A stretch of 64,000 bases of DNA from Streptomyces sp. cg36 (GTDB taxonomy: Bacteria > Actinomycetota > Actinomycetes > Streptomycetales > Streptomycetaceae): contig NZ_CP163520.1 in NCBI RefSeq assembly GCF_041080675.1, positions 5,146,001 to 5,210,000 of the forward strand, read 5' to 3'. The notes under the pieces are model-generated. The model was not told where the DNA came from and ran no database searches. It was given only the letters and a program-made list of their open reading frames with translations. Below, one piece after another: positions 1-7,907 of the stretch. Position 1 is the first letter of the stretch, and each line of letters begins with the position of its first letter. The translations under genes and the position numbers were made by a program.

Positions 1-2
1 GC

Positions 3-347
3 GAGGCGGTGCCGCGCCTGGCGATCGCCGTGGCGTTCGTCTTCGTCTCCCAACTGGTCACCGCGGGGCTCGCGTTCTGGCTCTCCACCCGGACGGACGC
101 GCCGCTGGGCGCGGTCGGCGGCGCGGTGGGCCTGACGATCGTCGGCAACGTCCTGGACGCGATCACGGCGCTGGGCGACTGGCGCAAGGCGCTGCCCGCG
201 CACTGGCAGTTCGCCTGGGCCGACGCGCTCCAGCCGCATCTGGAGTGGAGCGGGATGGCCCAGGGCGCGGGGGTGTCGGTGGGGTACGCGCTGGTGCTGA
301 CCGCCCTGGCGTTCCGGGGGTTCGAGAAGAAGGACATCGTGTCCTAG
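3..347 (+). CDS. ABC-2 type transporter permease, C-terminal part (5' end outside window)
   Basis: The reading frame is open from the window edge to a TAG at 345-347. About 114 residues are visible and show hydrophobic spans near the start (LAIAVAFVFVSQLVTAGLAFWL), in the middle (GAVGLTIVGNVL) and near the end (GVSVGYALVLTALAF). The end, GFEKKDIVS, is typical of ABC-2 membrane subunits of antibiotic or lipid exporters. The ATPase partner would lie to the left of the window. A strong hairpin follows at 384-426. The family is inferred from the end motif and hydrophobicity only. Confidence 0.6.
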   Translation, partial: EAVPRLAIAVAFVFVSQLVTAGLAFWLSTRTDAPLGAVGGAVGLTIVGNVLDAITALGDWRKALPAHWQFAWADALQPHLEWSGMAQGAGVSVGYALVLTALAFRGFEKKDIVS

Positions 348-383
348 GGACACGCGCCCCGGGAGGGCGCCGGGACACGCGCG

Positions 384-426
384 AGGCCCGGTGGGCCGCC
401 CTGGTCGGGGGCGGCCCACCGGGCCT
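384..426. terminator. Bidirectional hairpin terminator
   Basis: An 18-bp perfect stem (384-401 with 409-426) closes a 7-nt loop between two convergent genes. There is no T-tract, as is usual in Streptomyces. Confidence 0.7.
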
Positions 427-447
427 TCGCCGCTCGCGGCGCGGTCG

Positions 448-1236
448 TCAGACCGCGGCGGCCACGTCCGCGTACAGGAACTCCTGGAGCAGGACGGTCA
501 GCTCGTCCGCCTTCTCGAAGAGGGCGAAGTGGCCGGCGTCGAGCTCGGCGTAGGTGCTGCCCGCGATGGCCCGGTGCAGCTGCTTGGAGTGCTCGACCGG
601 GACGACACGGTCCTGGGTGGCGCCGATGACCAGCGTGGGGGCGGTGATCTGCGGCAGCAGGGCGGTGATGTCGGCCTGGAGGTTGAGCGCGATCTGGCGG
701 CCGATGCCGGCCGGGATGCCGCCCGCGAGCAGGCCCTCGACGCCCTCGACGCCGAAGGCGTTGATCTGGGTGTCGGTCCAGCCGTGCAGCTGGAGGAAGC
801 GGCCGAAGGCGTCGTGGTCGAGCTTGTCGAGCCGGGCCCACAGGTCGAAGAAGAGGCGCTGGCGCTCGTCCAGGGCCGACCAGCCGGTCAGCAGCACCAG
901 CCGGCGGACCAGCTCGGGGTGCTTGGCGGCGAGCGCGGCCGAGTTGAGCGCGCCGAGCGACCAGCCCACCAGGTCGACCGGGCCGGTGCCGGCGTCGCGG
1001 ATGGCGGCGGCGACCTGCTCGACGACGAGGTCGACGGTGAGCGGCTCGCCGCTGTCCTTGGTCTGTCCGCTGCCGGAGTAGTTGGGCGTGATGACCGTGC
1101 GCTTGTCGCTGAACTTCTCCACGAGGTGCGCGAAGCCCTCGGCGGCGCCGCCGGTGCCGTGCAGCAGGACGAGGCCGGGGCCTTCGCCGGTGACGAAGTA
1201 CTCGACCTCGGAGCTGGAAGTCTTGACGGTGGGCAT
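448..1236 (-). CDS. Alpha/beta hydrolase, border paralogue 1
   Basis: This 262-aa protein has the complete alpha/beta hydrolase set. The oxyanion motif LLHGTGG lies near residue 24, the nucleophile elbow GWSLG has Ser93, the acid is in GATQDRVVP, and the His is in AGHFALF. It is cytoplasmic, with no signal peptide. It is clearly paralogous to the hydrolase at 27876-28655 (shared RTV..PN.SGSG and DSG.PLT.DL blocks). The gene is monocistronic and has a copy of the 17-bp MarR-type dyad 102 bp upstream at 1338-1354. The substrate is unknown. It could hydrolyse or transesterify the cluster product, or act on quorum-type lactones. Confidence 0.85.
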   Translation of the reverse strand: MPTVKTSSSEVEYFVTGEGPGLVLLHGTGGAAEGFAHLVEKFSDKRTVITPNYSGSGQTKDSGEPLTVDLVVEQVAAAIRDAGTGPVDLVGWSLGALNSAALAAKHPELVRRLVLLTGWSALDERQRLFFDLWARLDKLDHDAFGRFLQLHGWTDTQINAFGVEGVEGLLAGGIPAGIGRQIALNLQADITALLPQITAPTLVIGATQDRVVPVEHSKQLHRAIAGSTYAELDAGHFALFEKADELTVLLQEFLYADVAAAV

Positions 1237-1337
1237 GGGGGCTCCTCTGGGGACGTTCCCTGGTGCGGGATGGATCTCGTGAACGGGCGCGGCCCGGGGG
1301 CCGTAAGGCGCTTGCGCGGCAATTTACATGCCATCCC

Positions 1338-1354
1338 ATTGCATGCGCAAGCAT
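1338..1354. promoter_or_regulatory. Putative MarR operator, site A
   Basis: The sequence ATTGCATGCGCAAGCAT reads on the minus strand as ATGCTTG-CGC-ATGCAAT. It matches the dyad upstream of marR (14453-14469) with identical spacing. It lies in the leader of the hydrolase gene starting at 1236. A 13-bp core, 1342-1354, is identical to 23133-23145. Confidence 0.6.
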
Positions 1355-1360
1355 GGAAGA

Positions 1361-2257
1361 TTATTCCCGTCGGGATGGGCCCGGTACGGTCCCGACGGCC
1401 AGGACGTTGCCCTCGCTGATGTAGCCGTCGGGGTCGTCCAGCGGATGGTCCGGGCCGTCCGGGTCGAGGAAGCGCCGCCACTCCCCGCTCAGCCCCAACC
1501 GCCCCGCCTGCTCGGCCAGCCGGGCGCAGGAGAGCCCGTAGAACTCGCGCGCGGAGCCGGACAGCGGCGCGTAGTGCTCGATCACCATCGTCTGCTGCCG
1601 CACCTCGGCGAGCCCGGCCGCGCGCAGCCACCGGTACAGCTCGCGCGAGCGGGTCAGCTGGCGGGCGTAGCCCGGCACCTGCCCGGCGGCGCGGAAGAAG
1701 TCCGCGAAGAGGTACGGGTCGGCCGGCCGGGCGGTGATCAGATGCGCGTCGAGCTCCTTGACCGCCACGACCCCGCCGGGCCGCACCACCCGGCGCAACT
1801 CCGCGAGCGCCCGCCCCAGTTGGCCGTCGTCGAGGTACTGCACGGTGTTGGCGCACCACACCGCGTCGAAGGAGTCGTCCGGGTACGGCAGCCGCAGCAG
1901 ATCGCCCTGGCGGACGTCGACCGGGCAGGGCGAGCGCCAGGCGGCCACCCGGGCGGCGGCCAGGGCCGCGTTCTCCTCGGCCAGGTCGACCGCCGACACC
2001 CGGCCCTCCGGGCCGACCAGTTCGGCCAGCCACGGCAGGAACTCGCCGGGCCCGCAGCCCGCGTCCAGCACCCGCCAGCCGCGCTGGATCCCGGCCCGCT
2101 CCAGCAGCTCCTGGTACGGCTCGGCGCAGGCGCGGAAGTGCGCGTCGACGATGGTGTGATGGGTGAAGCCGAGCCCCGTGGAGGCGGTGAACCCCCAGGT
2201 GCGGTGGTCCTTCGCGGACGCCTCGGCGAGGGGCGCGGCGGGTGCCTGGGTCAGCAT
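1361..2257 (-). CDS. Class I SAM-dependent methyltransferase
   Basis: A 298-aa protein with glycine-rich motif I (VLDAGCGPGEF, around residue 60), the acidic loop that follows (VSAVDLAEEN) and FDAVWCANTVQYLDD as motif IV, then RRVVRPGGVVAVKELD. This is the usual small-molecule methyltransferase layout. The ATG at 2257-2255 was chosen because it overlaps the upstream stop by 7 nt; further-upstream starts would run deep into the hydrolase. It is the last gene of the operon that starts at 10226. The acceptor is unknown, probably an O or C atom on the cluster product. Confidence 0.85.
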   Translation of the reverse strand: MLTQAPAAPLAEASAKDHRTWGFTASTGLGFTHHTIVDAHFRACAEPYQELLERAGIQRGWRVLDAGCGPGEFLPWLAELVGPEGRVSAVDLAEENAALAAARVAAWRSPCPVDVRQGDLLRLPYPDDSFDAVWCANTVQYLDDGQLGRALAELRRVVRPGGVVAVKELDAHLITARPADPYLFADFFRAAGQVPGYARQLTRSRELYRWLRAAGLAEVRQQTMVIEHYAPLSGSAREFYGLSCARLAEQAGRLGLSGEWRRFLDPDGPDHPLDDPDGYISEGNVLAVGTVPGPSRRE

Positions 2258-3021
2258 GCGGATGATCCGATCTCGTCGAGGAGGCCGAGGACGGCCCCGG
2301 TCACCAGTTCCGGTGTCTCCAGCGGCTGGAGATGGCCCGCGCCCGGGACCGTGACCAGCCGCCCGTGGCGCAGCAGGGCCGCCGTCTCGCGCGACTCCGC
2401 CGCCCCGACCAGCGCGTCCTCCTCGCCCGCCAGCACCACCGCGGGCAGCTCGGTGGCCAGCAGCGTGCCGGTGGAGTCGGGGCGCGCGGCCACCGCCCGC
2501 TGCGCCCAGGCCAGCGCCGCCGGGTCGGCCCGGCGCGCGTCGGCCAGCAGCCGGGCGACGACGTCGGGGCGCCGGGCGTGGGTGGTGGGGCCGGTCAGCA
2601 GCGCGGTCGTCCGGGTGATGAGCGCGTCCCGTACCGCCTCGTCGCCCAGCGCGTGCGCGAACCGGAGCCGCTGGGCGCGGGCTTCGGCGGTGTCGGCGGT
2701 GGCCCGGGCGGACAGCAGGGCGAGGCCCGCCGCGCGCCCGGGATGGCGGCGCAGGAACGCCATCGCGGTGTAGGCGCCCATGGACGAGCCCACCAGCAGC
2801 ATGCGCCCGATGCCCCGGGCGTCCAGCTCCCGGGCCACGTCGTCGGCCACCACGTCCAGCGAGGGCGGCTCGTCCCCGAGCGCCGTGGAGCCGAAGCCGC
2901 GCTGGTCGGGGGCGAGCACGGGGTGGCCCAGCGCCCGCAGCGCGCGGGCCTGCGCCTCCCACATCGAGGAGTCCAGGGACAGCGCGTGCAGCAGGACGAC
3001 CGGCAGCGGGTCCGCGCTCAC
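2251..3021 (-). CDS. Alpha/beta hydrolase (operon member)
   Basis: A 256-aa alpha/beta hydrolase. VLLHALSLDSSMW is the oxyanion region, GSSMGAYTA carries the nucleophile serine, AGEEDALV the acid and GAGHLQPLE the histidine. The GTG start at 3021 overlaps the upstream TGA by 4 nt (GTGA), indicating translational coupling. It is not closely similar to the two border hydrolases. A role as a thioesterase or ester hydrolase in the pathway is possible, but nothing in the sequence fixes the substrate. Confidence 0.85.
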   Translation of the reverse strand: MSADPLPVVLLHALSLDSSMWEAQARALRALGHPVLAPDQRGFGSTALGDEPPSLDVVADDVARELDARGIGRMLLVGSSMGAYTAMAFLRRHPGRAAGLALLSARATADTAEARAQRLRFAHALGDEAVRDALITRTTALLTGPTTHARRPDVVARLLADARRADPAALAWAQRAVAARPDSTGTLLATELPAVVLAGEEDALVGAAESRETAALLRHGRLVTVPGAGHLQPLETPELVTGAVLGLLDEIGSSAC

Positions 3022-3668
3022 CGCGACGCCTCCCGCTCGGCCGCCGCGATGAACTCGGCCACGTGCGCCGGGAGTTCCACGCGGCGCCGCCAGGCCAGCG
3101 CGACCGGGGCGGGCGGCAGGTCGTGGACCGGGACGATCCGGATCCCCGGCGGTGCGACGTCGGCGAGCGAGACCAGGGACAGGTGCACCGCGCCCGCCGC
3201 CACCAGCTCCATCATGTGCGCCACGTCGGTGGCCCGGTGGCGGCGGCGCAGCGGGCGCCCGCCCGGGGTGTACGGCGGGACGACCTCGTCCCACACGTAT
3301 CCCGGCAGGGCGCCGGGACAGTGGAAGGTGTCGTGGTCGGCCAGCTCCTCGACGGAGACCGAGGCGCGGTCCGCCAGCGGGTGGGCGGCGCCCAGGACGG
3401 CGGCGCGCGCGTCGGTGGTGAGCACCCGGCTGCAGGCCAGCTCGGGCTCGCGCAGCGAGAACTTGACGACGATCACGTCGAGTTCGCCCGCCAGGACGCC
3501 CCGGAACGGGTCGTTGATGTCGTACTGGCTCGTGCGCACGGCGGCCCGGCCGGGCCCCGCGAGCGCGGCGATGCGCCCGGCGACCTCCACGGAGCCGTGG
3601 TAGCCGAGCCGGACGACGGGGGCGGCGTCCGGGGCGGGGGCGGCCGGCGTCGGTTCAGGGGTGGTCAA
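3018..3668 (-). CDS. Stand-alone LysR-type effector-binding domain protein (no HTH)
   Basis: This 216-aa protein consists almost entirely of a LysR substrate-binding (periplasmic-binding-like) domain. VRLGYHGSV opens subdomain RD-I. LAGELDVIVVKF and AAHPLADRASVSVEELA are typical RD-I and hinge stretches, and VAAGAVHLSLV recalls the RD-II 'VAAGLGVALV' element. The usual 60-80 residue winged-helix N-terminus is absent; only an Ala/Pro-rich stretch of about 20 residues precedes the domain. It overlaps its neighbours on both sides, so it is a genuine operon member and not a degraded regulator. It may sense a ligand and act through a partner, or bind a pathway intermediate. Confidence 0.75.
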   Translation of the reverse strand: MTTPEPTPAAPAPDAAPVVRLGYHGSVEVAGRIAALAGPGRAAVRTSQYDINDPFRGVLAGELDVIVVKFSLREPELACSRVLTTDARAAVLGAAHPLADRASVSVEELADHDTFHCPGALPGYVWDEVVPPYTPGGRPLRRRHRATDVAHMMELVAAGAVHLSLVSLADVAPPGIRIVPVHDLPPAPVALAWRRRVELPAHVAEFIAAAEREASR

Positions 3669-4434
3669 GGGGGACCTCCAGGGTCAGTCCGGCGACGGCG
3701 CGCAGCCTGCCGGGGAGCGTGGGTTCGGTGGTGGCGCGCAGCGCGGCGAAGCCGTGGGCGAGGCCGGACAGGCGGGGCACCCGGCGCAGGGTCAGCCGGT
3801 CGCCGGGCCCGACGAGCCCGTCCAGGACCGCCTCCGCGAGCAGGTGGTTGAGGTGGACCAGGACGTCCTGGACGCGGCAGTCCGCCACGGCGACGTGCAC
3901 TTCCCGGTGGACGGGCGGCCGGGGCGGCGGACCCGGGCCCGCCGGGACCGTGAGGACGACGGCCGGTCCCAGGGGCAGCGGGAGCGGGCCGCTGAACAGC
4001 TTCAGGAGCCTGCGCAGCGCGGCCGAGTCCGCCGCCGGGCCCGGCGCGGTCCAGGCCGCCGAGCCGTCCGCGTCGGCGTGGGCGAAGGAAAAGCGCCCCC
4101 GCAGATTGTCCGGGTTGCCCGCGAGGAAGACCGTACGGGTGAAGGAGCGCCGCCAGCCCGCCGCCGCCGACGGGTCGAGGCCGAGGGCGAACTCGCAGGT
4201 GGCGCGGGCCCAGGAGACGAGGTCGAAGCGCCCGATCACCACGGCCGCCACATACCCGTCGGCGGGGTCCGCCGCCCCGAGCTCGTCCTGGACGGCGAGC
4301 AGCCCCCGGGCCGAGCCGAGGTCGTACCGCCCGGCCAGGTCGGGCCGCGCGGCCCGGATCCGGTCGGCCGTCGCCGCCCGCAGCCGCTCCTGGACCGACG
4401 GCCCGCCCGGGGCCGGTGGTGGTTGCGTGATCAC
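3655..4434 (-). CDS. Conserved protein of unknown function (DUF6182-like)
   Basis: A 259-aa soluble protein with no recognised catalytic motif. Conspicuous stretches are RFDLVSWARATCEFALGL, FLAGNPDNLRGRFSF, LVHLNHLLAEAVLDGL and RLTLRRVPRLSGLAHGF. From memory it resembles the actinobacterial family catalogued as DUF6182, which sits in biosynthetic clusters; I could not verify this. The GTG start overlaps the upstream TGA by 4 nt. The constant pairing with the next gene upstream suggests a shared step. Confidence 0.6.
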   Translation of the reverse strand: MITQPPPAPGGPSVQERLRAATADRIRAARPDLAGRYDLGSARGLLAVQDELGAADPADGYVAAVVIGRFDLVSWARATCEFALGLDPSAAAGWRRSFTRTVFLAGNPDNLRGRFSFAHADADGSAAWTAPGPAADSAALRRLLKLFSGPLPLPLGPAVVLTVPAGPGPPPRPPVHREVHVAVADCRVQDVLVHLNHLLAEAVLDGLVGPGDRLTLRRVPRLSGLAHGFAALRATTEPTLPGRLRAVAGLTLEVPLDHP

Positions 4435-5597
4435 AGGTACACCGCCGAGAGCAGGTCGTGGGCGGGCGCGGGGGCGCGCCGGCCGAGCAGACTGGAGGTC
4501 AGCCGGTAGGGGTCCACGTGCAGCTGGTCCCGCCGGTGGCGACCGACCCGTTCGGCCAGTGCGTCCGCCGGTTCGTGGGCCGTGCCCGCCCCGGCGGCGT
4601 CCAGCATTCGCACGGCCCGCTTGAGGCACTGTCGCAGCAGGGTGGAGTCGAACGACTCCCGCTGGCCGGGGCCGAGCACGGCGACGAAGTACAGCCGCAT
4701 CCCGAGGCGCACCGCGGGCTCGTCGAACTCGGCGCGGGCCTTGGCGAGCAGCGCGCCCGCGTGCAGCCCGTCCCAGCCGCCGTGCCGCGCCGAGCGGACG
4801 CGCCCCGCCACGGGCACCCGCCCGACCGGGGCCCGGCGCACGGCCGGGCCCAGCTCGCCGAGCACCCGCGCCAGGAGCTGGTGGTCCGGGTCGAGCTCGC
4901 GGTCGTACAGGAGCACCACCTCGTCGAAGTCCGGTGCCAGGGGAAGGAGTTCGCGCAGGGCGCAGGCCAGGTAGTTGGGGCGGCCGTCGGCCGTGACGAT
5001 CTGGCGCAGCGGCAGCCCGAACCGGGTCGCGTCGAGGTGGACCGGACCGCCGACCGGGCGCTGGTCCACACACATCCGCAGCTCCTCCAGACGGGCGATG
5101 GCCCCGTCCAGGCCGAGTCCCGGCGGCCGGTGGCCCAGCAGGCCCGTGCCGTCCAGGCCCAGGGCGGCGTAGTGCCCGGACCACAGCCGCAGCACCCGCT
5201 CGCCCGCGGGGTGGACCCAGCCGTGCTCGACGGCGTCGGCGTAGGGCCGCAGCGCCGCCGCCGGGGTGTGCCGCTCCTCGGCCCGGAAGGCCATGTACAG
5301 CTCCCCGACCTCCTCCTCGGTGCACTCCCCGTACGAGCGGTCGCCCTCGGTGCGGTCCAGGAACTCCCAGAAGCCCAGGGTCTGTTCGGTCGGGTGGTAC
5401 GTGGTCTGGGCGGCGCGGTGGGTGACCTCGGCGAGCTGCCCGGTGGCCCGGCGCATCACGTCCGTCCACAGCAGGCCCTTGAGGTGGCTCGGGGTGAGCG
5501 GCTTGGACGGGGTCACCGCGATGGGCGCGAGCAGCACCCGCCCGCGCGGGGCGGCGGACGCCCGCCCGCGCGGGCGCTCCAGGGGCAGGGCGGTCAC
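4431..5597 (-). CDS. Protein of unknown function, 388 aa
   Basis: I do not recognise this protein. It has no signal peptide or membrane span. Distinctive blocks are LTPSHLKGLLWTDVM, TTYHPTEQTLGFWEFLDRT, LPLRQIVTADGRPNYLACAL, FDEVVLLYDRELDPDHQLL and SARHGGWDG. The acid- and histidine-rich motifs look like conserved active-site material, so an enzyme is plausible. GTGA overlaps at both ends tie it to the FAD monooxygenase upstream and the DUF6182-like protein downstream. Confidence 0.65.
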   Translation of the reverse strand: MTALPLERPRGRASAAPRGRVLLAPIAVTPSKPLTPSHLKGLLWTDVMRRATGQLAEVTHRAAQTTYHPTEQTLGFWEFLDRTEGDRSYGECTEEEVGELYMAFRAEERHTPAAALRPYADAVEHGWVHPAGERVLRLWSGHYAALGLDGTGLLGHRPPGLGLDGAIARLEELRMCVDQRPVGGPVHLDATRFGLPLRQIVTADGRPNYLACALRELLPLAPDFDEVVLLYDRELDPDHQLLARVLGELGPAVRRAPVGRVPVAGRVRSARHGGWDGLHAGALLAKARAEFDEPAVRLGMRLYFVAVLGPGQRESFDSTLLRQCLKRAVRMLDAAGAGTAHEPADALAERVGRHRRDQLHVDPYRLTSSLLGRRAPAPAHDLLSAVYL

Positions 5598-7048
5598 CGC
5601 GGCACCCCTTCCGCCTCGGCGACCAGCCGCACCAGCGCGCGCCGCTCCGGACCGGCCGGGGGCACGGGCGCGGACGCGGCCCGCTCCACCCCGGCCAGGA
5701 ACGCCGGGTCCGCGGCCAGTTCGCCGGGGGTGGTGAGGCCCATCAGCATGCGGGTCAGGCCGCGCCAGACGGCGGGGTCGCGGCGGGCGGCGGACGCCAC
5801 GGCCGCCCCGGGCGCCGGGGAGGCGTCGGCGCCGGTGTCGATCCGGCGGCGCCAGCGGGCGATCCGCTCGCGGTCGGCCTGCGCCGACTGCTCGTACCAG
5901 GGCAGGAGCAGCTCCTCGGCGGCCCGCGCCGCCGCCCGGCTCTGGGCGGTGCCCGCCACCGGGTGCGCGGTGAGGACGTCGGCGAGCCGGAAGGCGTGTG
6001 CGAACGCCAGCGACATCCCGCGCCCGAAGAGCGGATTGGTGACGCAGGCCGCGTCCCCGAGCGGGAACAGCCCCGGCACCGGGCGCTGGCGCGAAGTGGC
6101 CGTGCCGCGCAGCGCGTTGGACGGACTGGTGATGGCGTGCACCGCCGAGACCGGCTCGCTCACGCCCTCGGCCAGCCAGGGCGCCAGACCCGGGACGGCG
6201 CGCGCCATGGCGGTGAAGCCGGCCGGGGTGAGCAGCCCGTGCAGCGCCCGGTCGCCGGGCAGGGTGGCCAGGGCCACGGAGAACGTGCCGTTGTCCCCGG
6301 GGTGCAGCACCCCGGCGCAGTGGTCGAAGATGTCGCCCGCCGCGTTGCCCCGGTTCAGGGGGCCGGGGCGGGCGCTCCCGGTCAGCCGGTAGAAGCGGGT
6401 GTAGCCGCTCAGACCGGACGGGGCGACGAGGTCCTCGGCGACCGGCACCCCGGCCGCGCGCAGCCAGCCGCGCGCGGCGGCCCGGCGGCCGGTGGCGTCG
6501 ACCACCAGGGCGGTGGGGACGCGCGCGCCGTCGTCGGTGCGCACGGCCCGCACCCGTCCGTCGTCGGGGTCGAGCTCCAGCGCGGCCACCGCCCGCCCGT
6601 GCCGCACGGTGACCCCGGGCAGCGCCGACACCAGCCGGTGCAGGACGAGTTCGAGGGTGGCGCGGCGGCAGCCGAGCGCCACCAGCTCGGCGTCGGCGCT
6701 CTCGCGGACGGTGCCGGGCGGGGCGGCGGCGGTCAGGTCGAGCAGCTCCGCCCCGGCCGCCAGCAGCGCCGCCAGGACCTGCGGGGCCCGCTCGCGCAGC
6801 ACCCGTACGCCCAGCGAGGTGAGGGTGTGGGAGTGGACGCCCTGGGGGACGCCCGGCCGCGTCCACCGCTCGGCCGCCCGTGCCGCCGGGCCGTCGGGCG
6901 GTGGTGCGCCGCGCTCCAGGACGAGGACGCGGCGGCCGGTGCCCGCCAGCGCCAGGGCGCCCGCGAGCCCGGCGACGCTGCCGCCCGCGACGACCGCGTC
7001 GAAGGGGCCGGGGCCGTCGTTCGTGCCGTACGTGTCGGTGCCGGCCAT
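5594..7048 (-). CDS. FAD-dependent monooxygenase/oxidoreductase (aromatic hydroxylase-like fold)
   Basis: This 484-aa flavoprotein has the dinucleotide-binding GGSVAGLAGALAL at residues 22-34 followed by VLVLERG. A second signature, VVDATGRRA, lies near 182-190, and the FAD ribityl motif FPLGDAACVTNPLFGRGMSL lies near 328-347. This order belongs to the group A monooxygenase, geranylgeranyl-reductase-like and halogenase superfamily. The halogenase WxWxIP motif is not present, so hydroxylation or epoxidation is more likely than chlorination. The start ATG follows the upstream TGA by one base. Confidence 0.85.
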   Translation of the reverse strand: MAGTDTYGTNDGPGPFDAVVAGGSVAGLAGALALAGTGRRVLVLERGAPPPDGPAARAAERWTRPGVPQGVHSHTLTSLGVRVLRERAPQVLAALLAAGAELLDLTAAAPPGTVRESADAELVALGCRRATLELVLHRLVSALPGVTVRHGRAVAALELDPDDGRVRAVRTDDGARVPTALVVDATGRRAAARGWLRAAGVPVAEDLVAPSGLSGYTRFYRLTGSARPGPLNRGNAAGDIFDHCAGVLHPGDNGTFSVALATLPGDRALHGLLTPAGFTAMARAVPGLAPWLAEGVSEPVSAVHAITSPSNALRGTATSRQRPVPGLFPLGDAACVTNPLFGRGMSLAFAHAFRLADVLTAHPVAGTAQSRAAARAAEELLLPWYEQSAQADRERIARWRRRIDTGADASPAPGAAVASAARRDPAVWRGLTRMLMGLTTPGELAADPAFLAGVERAASAPVPPAGPERRALVRLVAEAEGVPR

Positions 7049-7049
7049 G

Positions 7050-7907
7050 TCAGCGCCTTCGCCCGTTGACGAAGAACACCCGGCGCTGGTCGCGCTTGGC
7101 GCGCGGCGGCACCGGGTCGGGCCAGCGGCCGAATCCGGCGCCCGGCTCGCCCGGCTGGGGCGCCTGGACCGTGAACCCGTACCGGTCGAAGAGCGCCTCG
7201 GGCTCGTCCGTGCCGAACAGCCACGGGCAGCCCCACCCGGCGAACACGTCCAGCAGCGGGCGCATCTGAGGGAGTGTCAGGGCGGCGCTGTTGACGAGGT
7301 CGGCGGCGATGCGGCTGCCGGGCGCGGAGATCGCGGCGACGCGTTCCAGGATGCGGTGGGTGTCCTGCTCGGGGATGTAGTAGAGCAGCCCCTCCAGCAG
7401 CCAGGTGGAGGGCAGTGAGGGGTCGTACCCGGCCGCGATGAGGTCGTTCTCCCAGTCGGGGGAGGTGAGGTCGACGGCGACCGTGCGGTGGTCGGTACGG
7501 GGCTCGACGCCCCCCAGCCGCTCCGCCTTGTACGCGAGGACGGCCGGGCGGTCGACCTCGAACCAGCGGACGTGGCCGGGCCAGTCGAGGCGGTACGCGC
7601 GCGAGTCCATCCCGGCGGGCGCCAGCACGATCTGCGTCATCTCCGGGTCCCGGGCGGCCTCCTGGAGGTAGTCGTCGAAGAAGCGGGTGCGGATGGCGTT
7701 GTAGTCGGGCGTGCTCGGCACGCTGCGCCGCTCGCCGGGCGGGAACGTGGCGTCGCGCACCTCGGCGAGCAGGGCCGGGCCGATGTCCCCGGCCAGCGCG
7801 GCGGCGTACGGGTCGTCGTACAGCCGGTCCCCGCGGGCGGTCTCGGCGGCCCGCAGGGCGGCGGTCAGCAGGGCGGTGCGCTCCACGGCGTCCAGTGCTG
7901 CGGTCAT
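7050..7907 (-). CDS. SAM-dependent methyltransferase, leucine carboxyl methyltransferase (LCMT/PPM) family
   Basis: A 285-aa protein with the family hallmarks NAIRTRFFDDYL, IVLAPAGMDSRAYRLDWP (SAM-binding loop) and STWLLEGLLYYIP. Actinobacterial members of this group methylate carboxylates or hydroxyls of small molecules. The ATG at 7907 overlaps the stop of the GH3 gene (ATGA). Its position directly after an adenylating ligase would suit carboxyl or O-methylation of a cluster intermediate; that is inference. Confidence 0.85.
   Translation of the reverse strand: MTAALDAVERTALLTAALRAAETARGDRLYDDPYAAALAGDIGPALLAEVRDATFPPGERRSVPSTPDYNAIRTRFFDDYLQEAARDPEMTQIVLAPAGMDSRAYRLDWPGHVRWFEVDRPAVLAYKAERLGGVEPRTDHRTVAVDLTSPDWENDLIAAGYDPSLPSTWLLEGLLYYIPEQDTHRILERVAAISAPGSRIAADLVNSAALTLPQMRPLLDVFAGWGCPWLFGTDEPEALFDRYGFTVQAPQPGEPGAGFGRWPDPVPPRAKRDQRRVFFVNGRRR

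Noticed and set aside
5594..7048. Flavin-dependent tryptophan halogenase
   Set aside because: The WxWxIP motif and the conserved halogenase lysine context are not seen.
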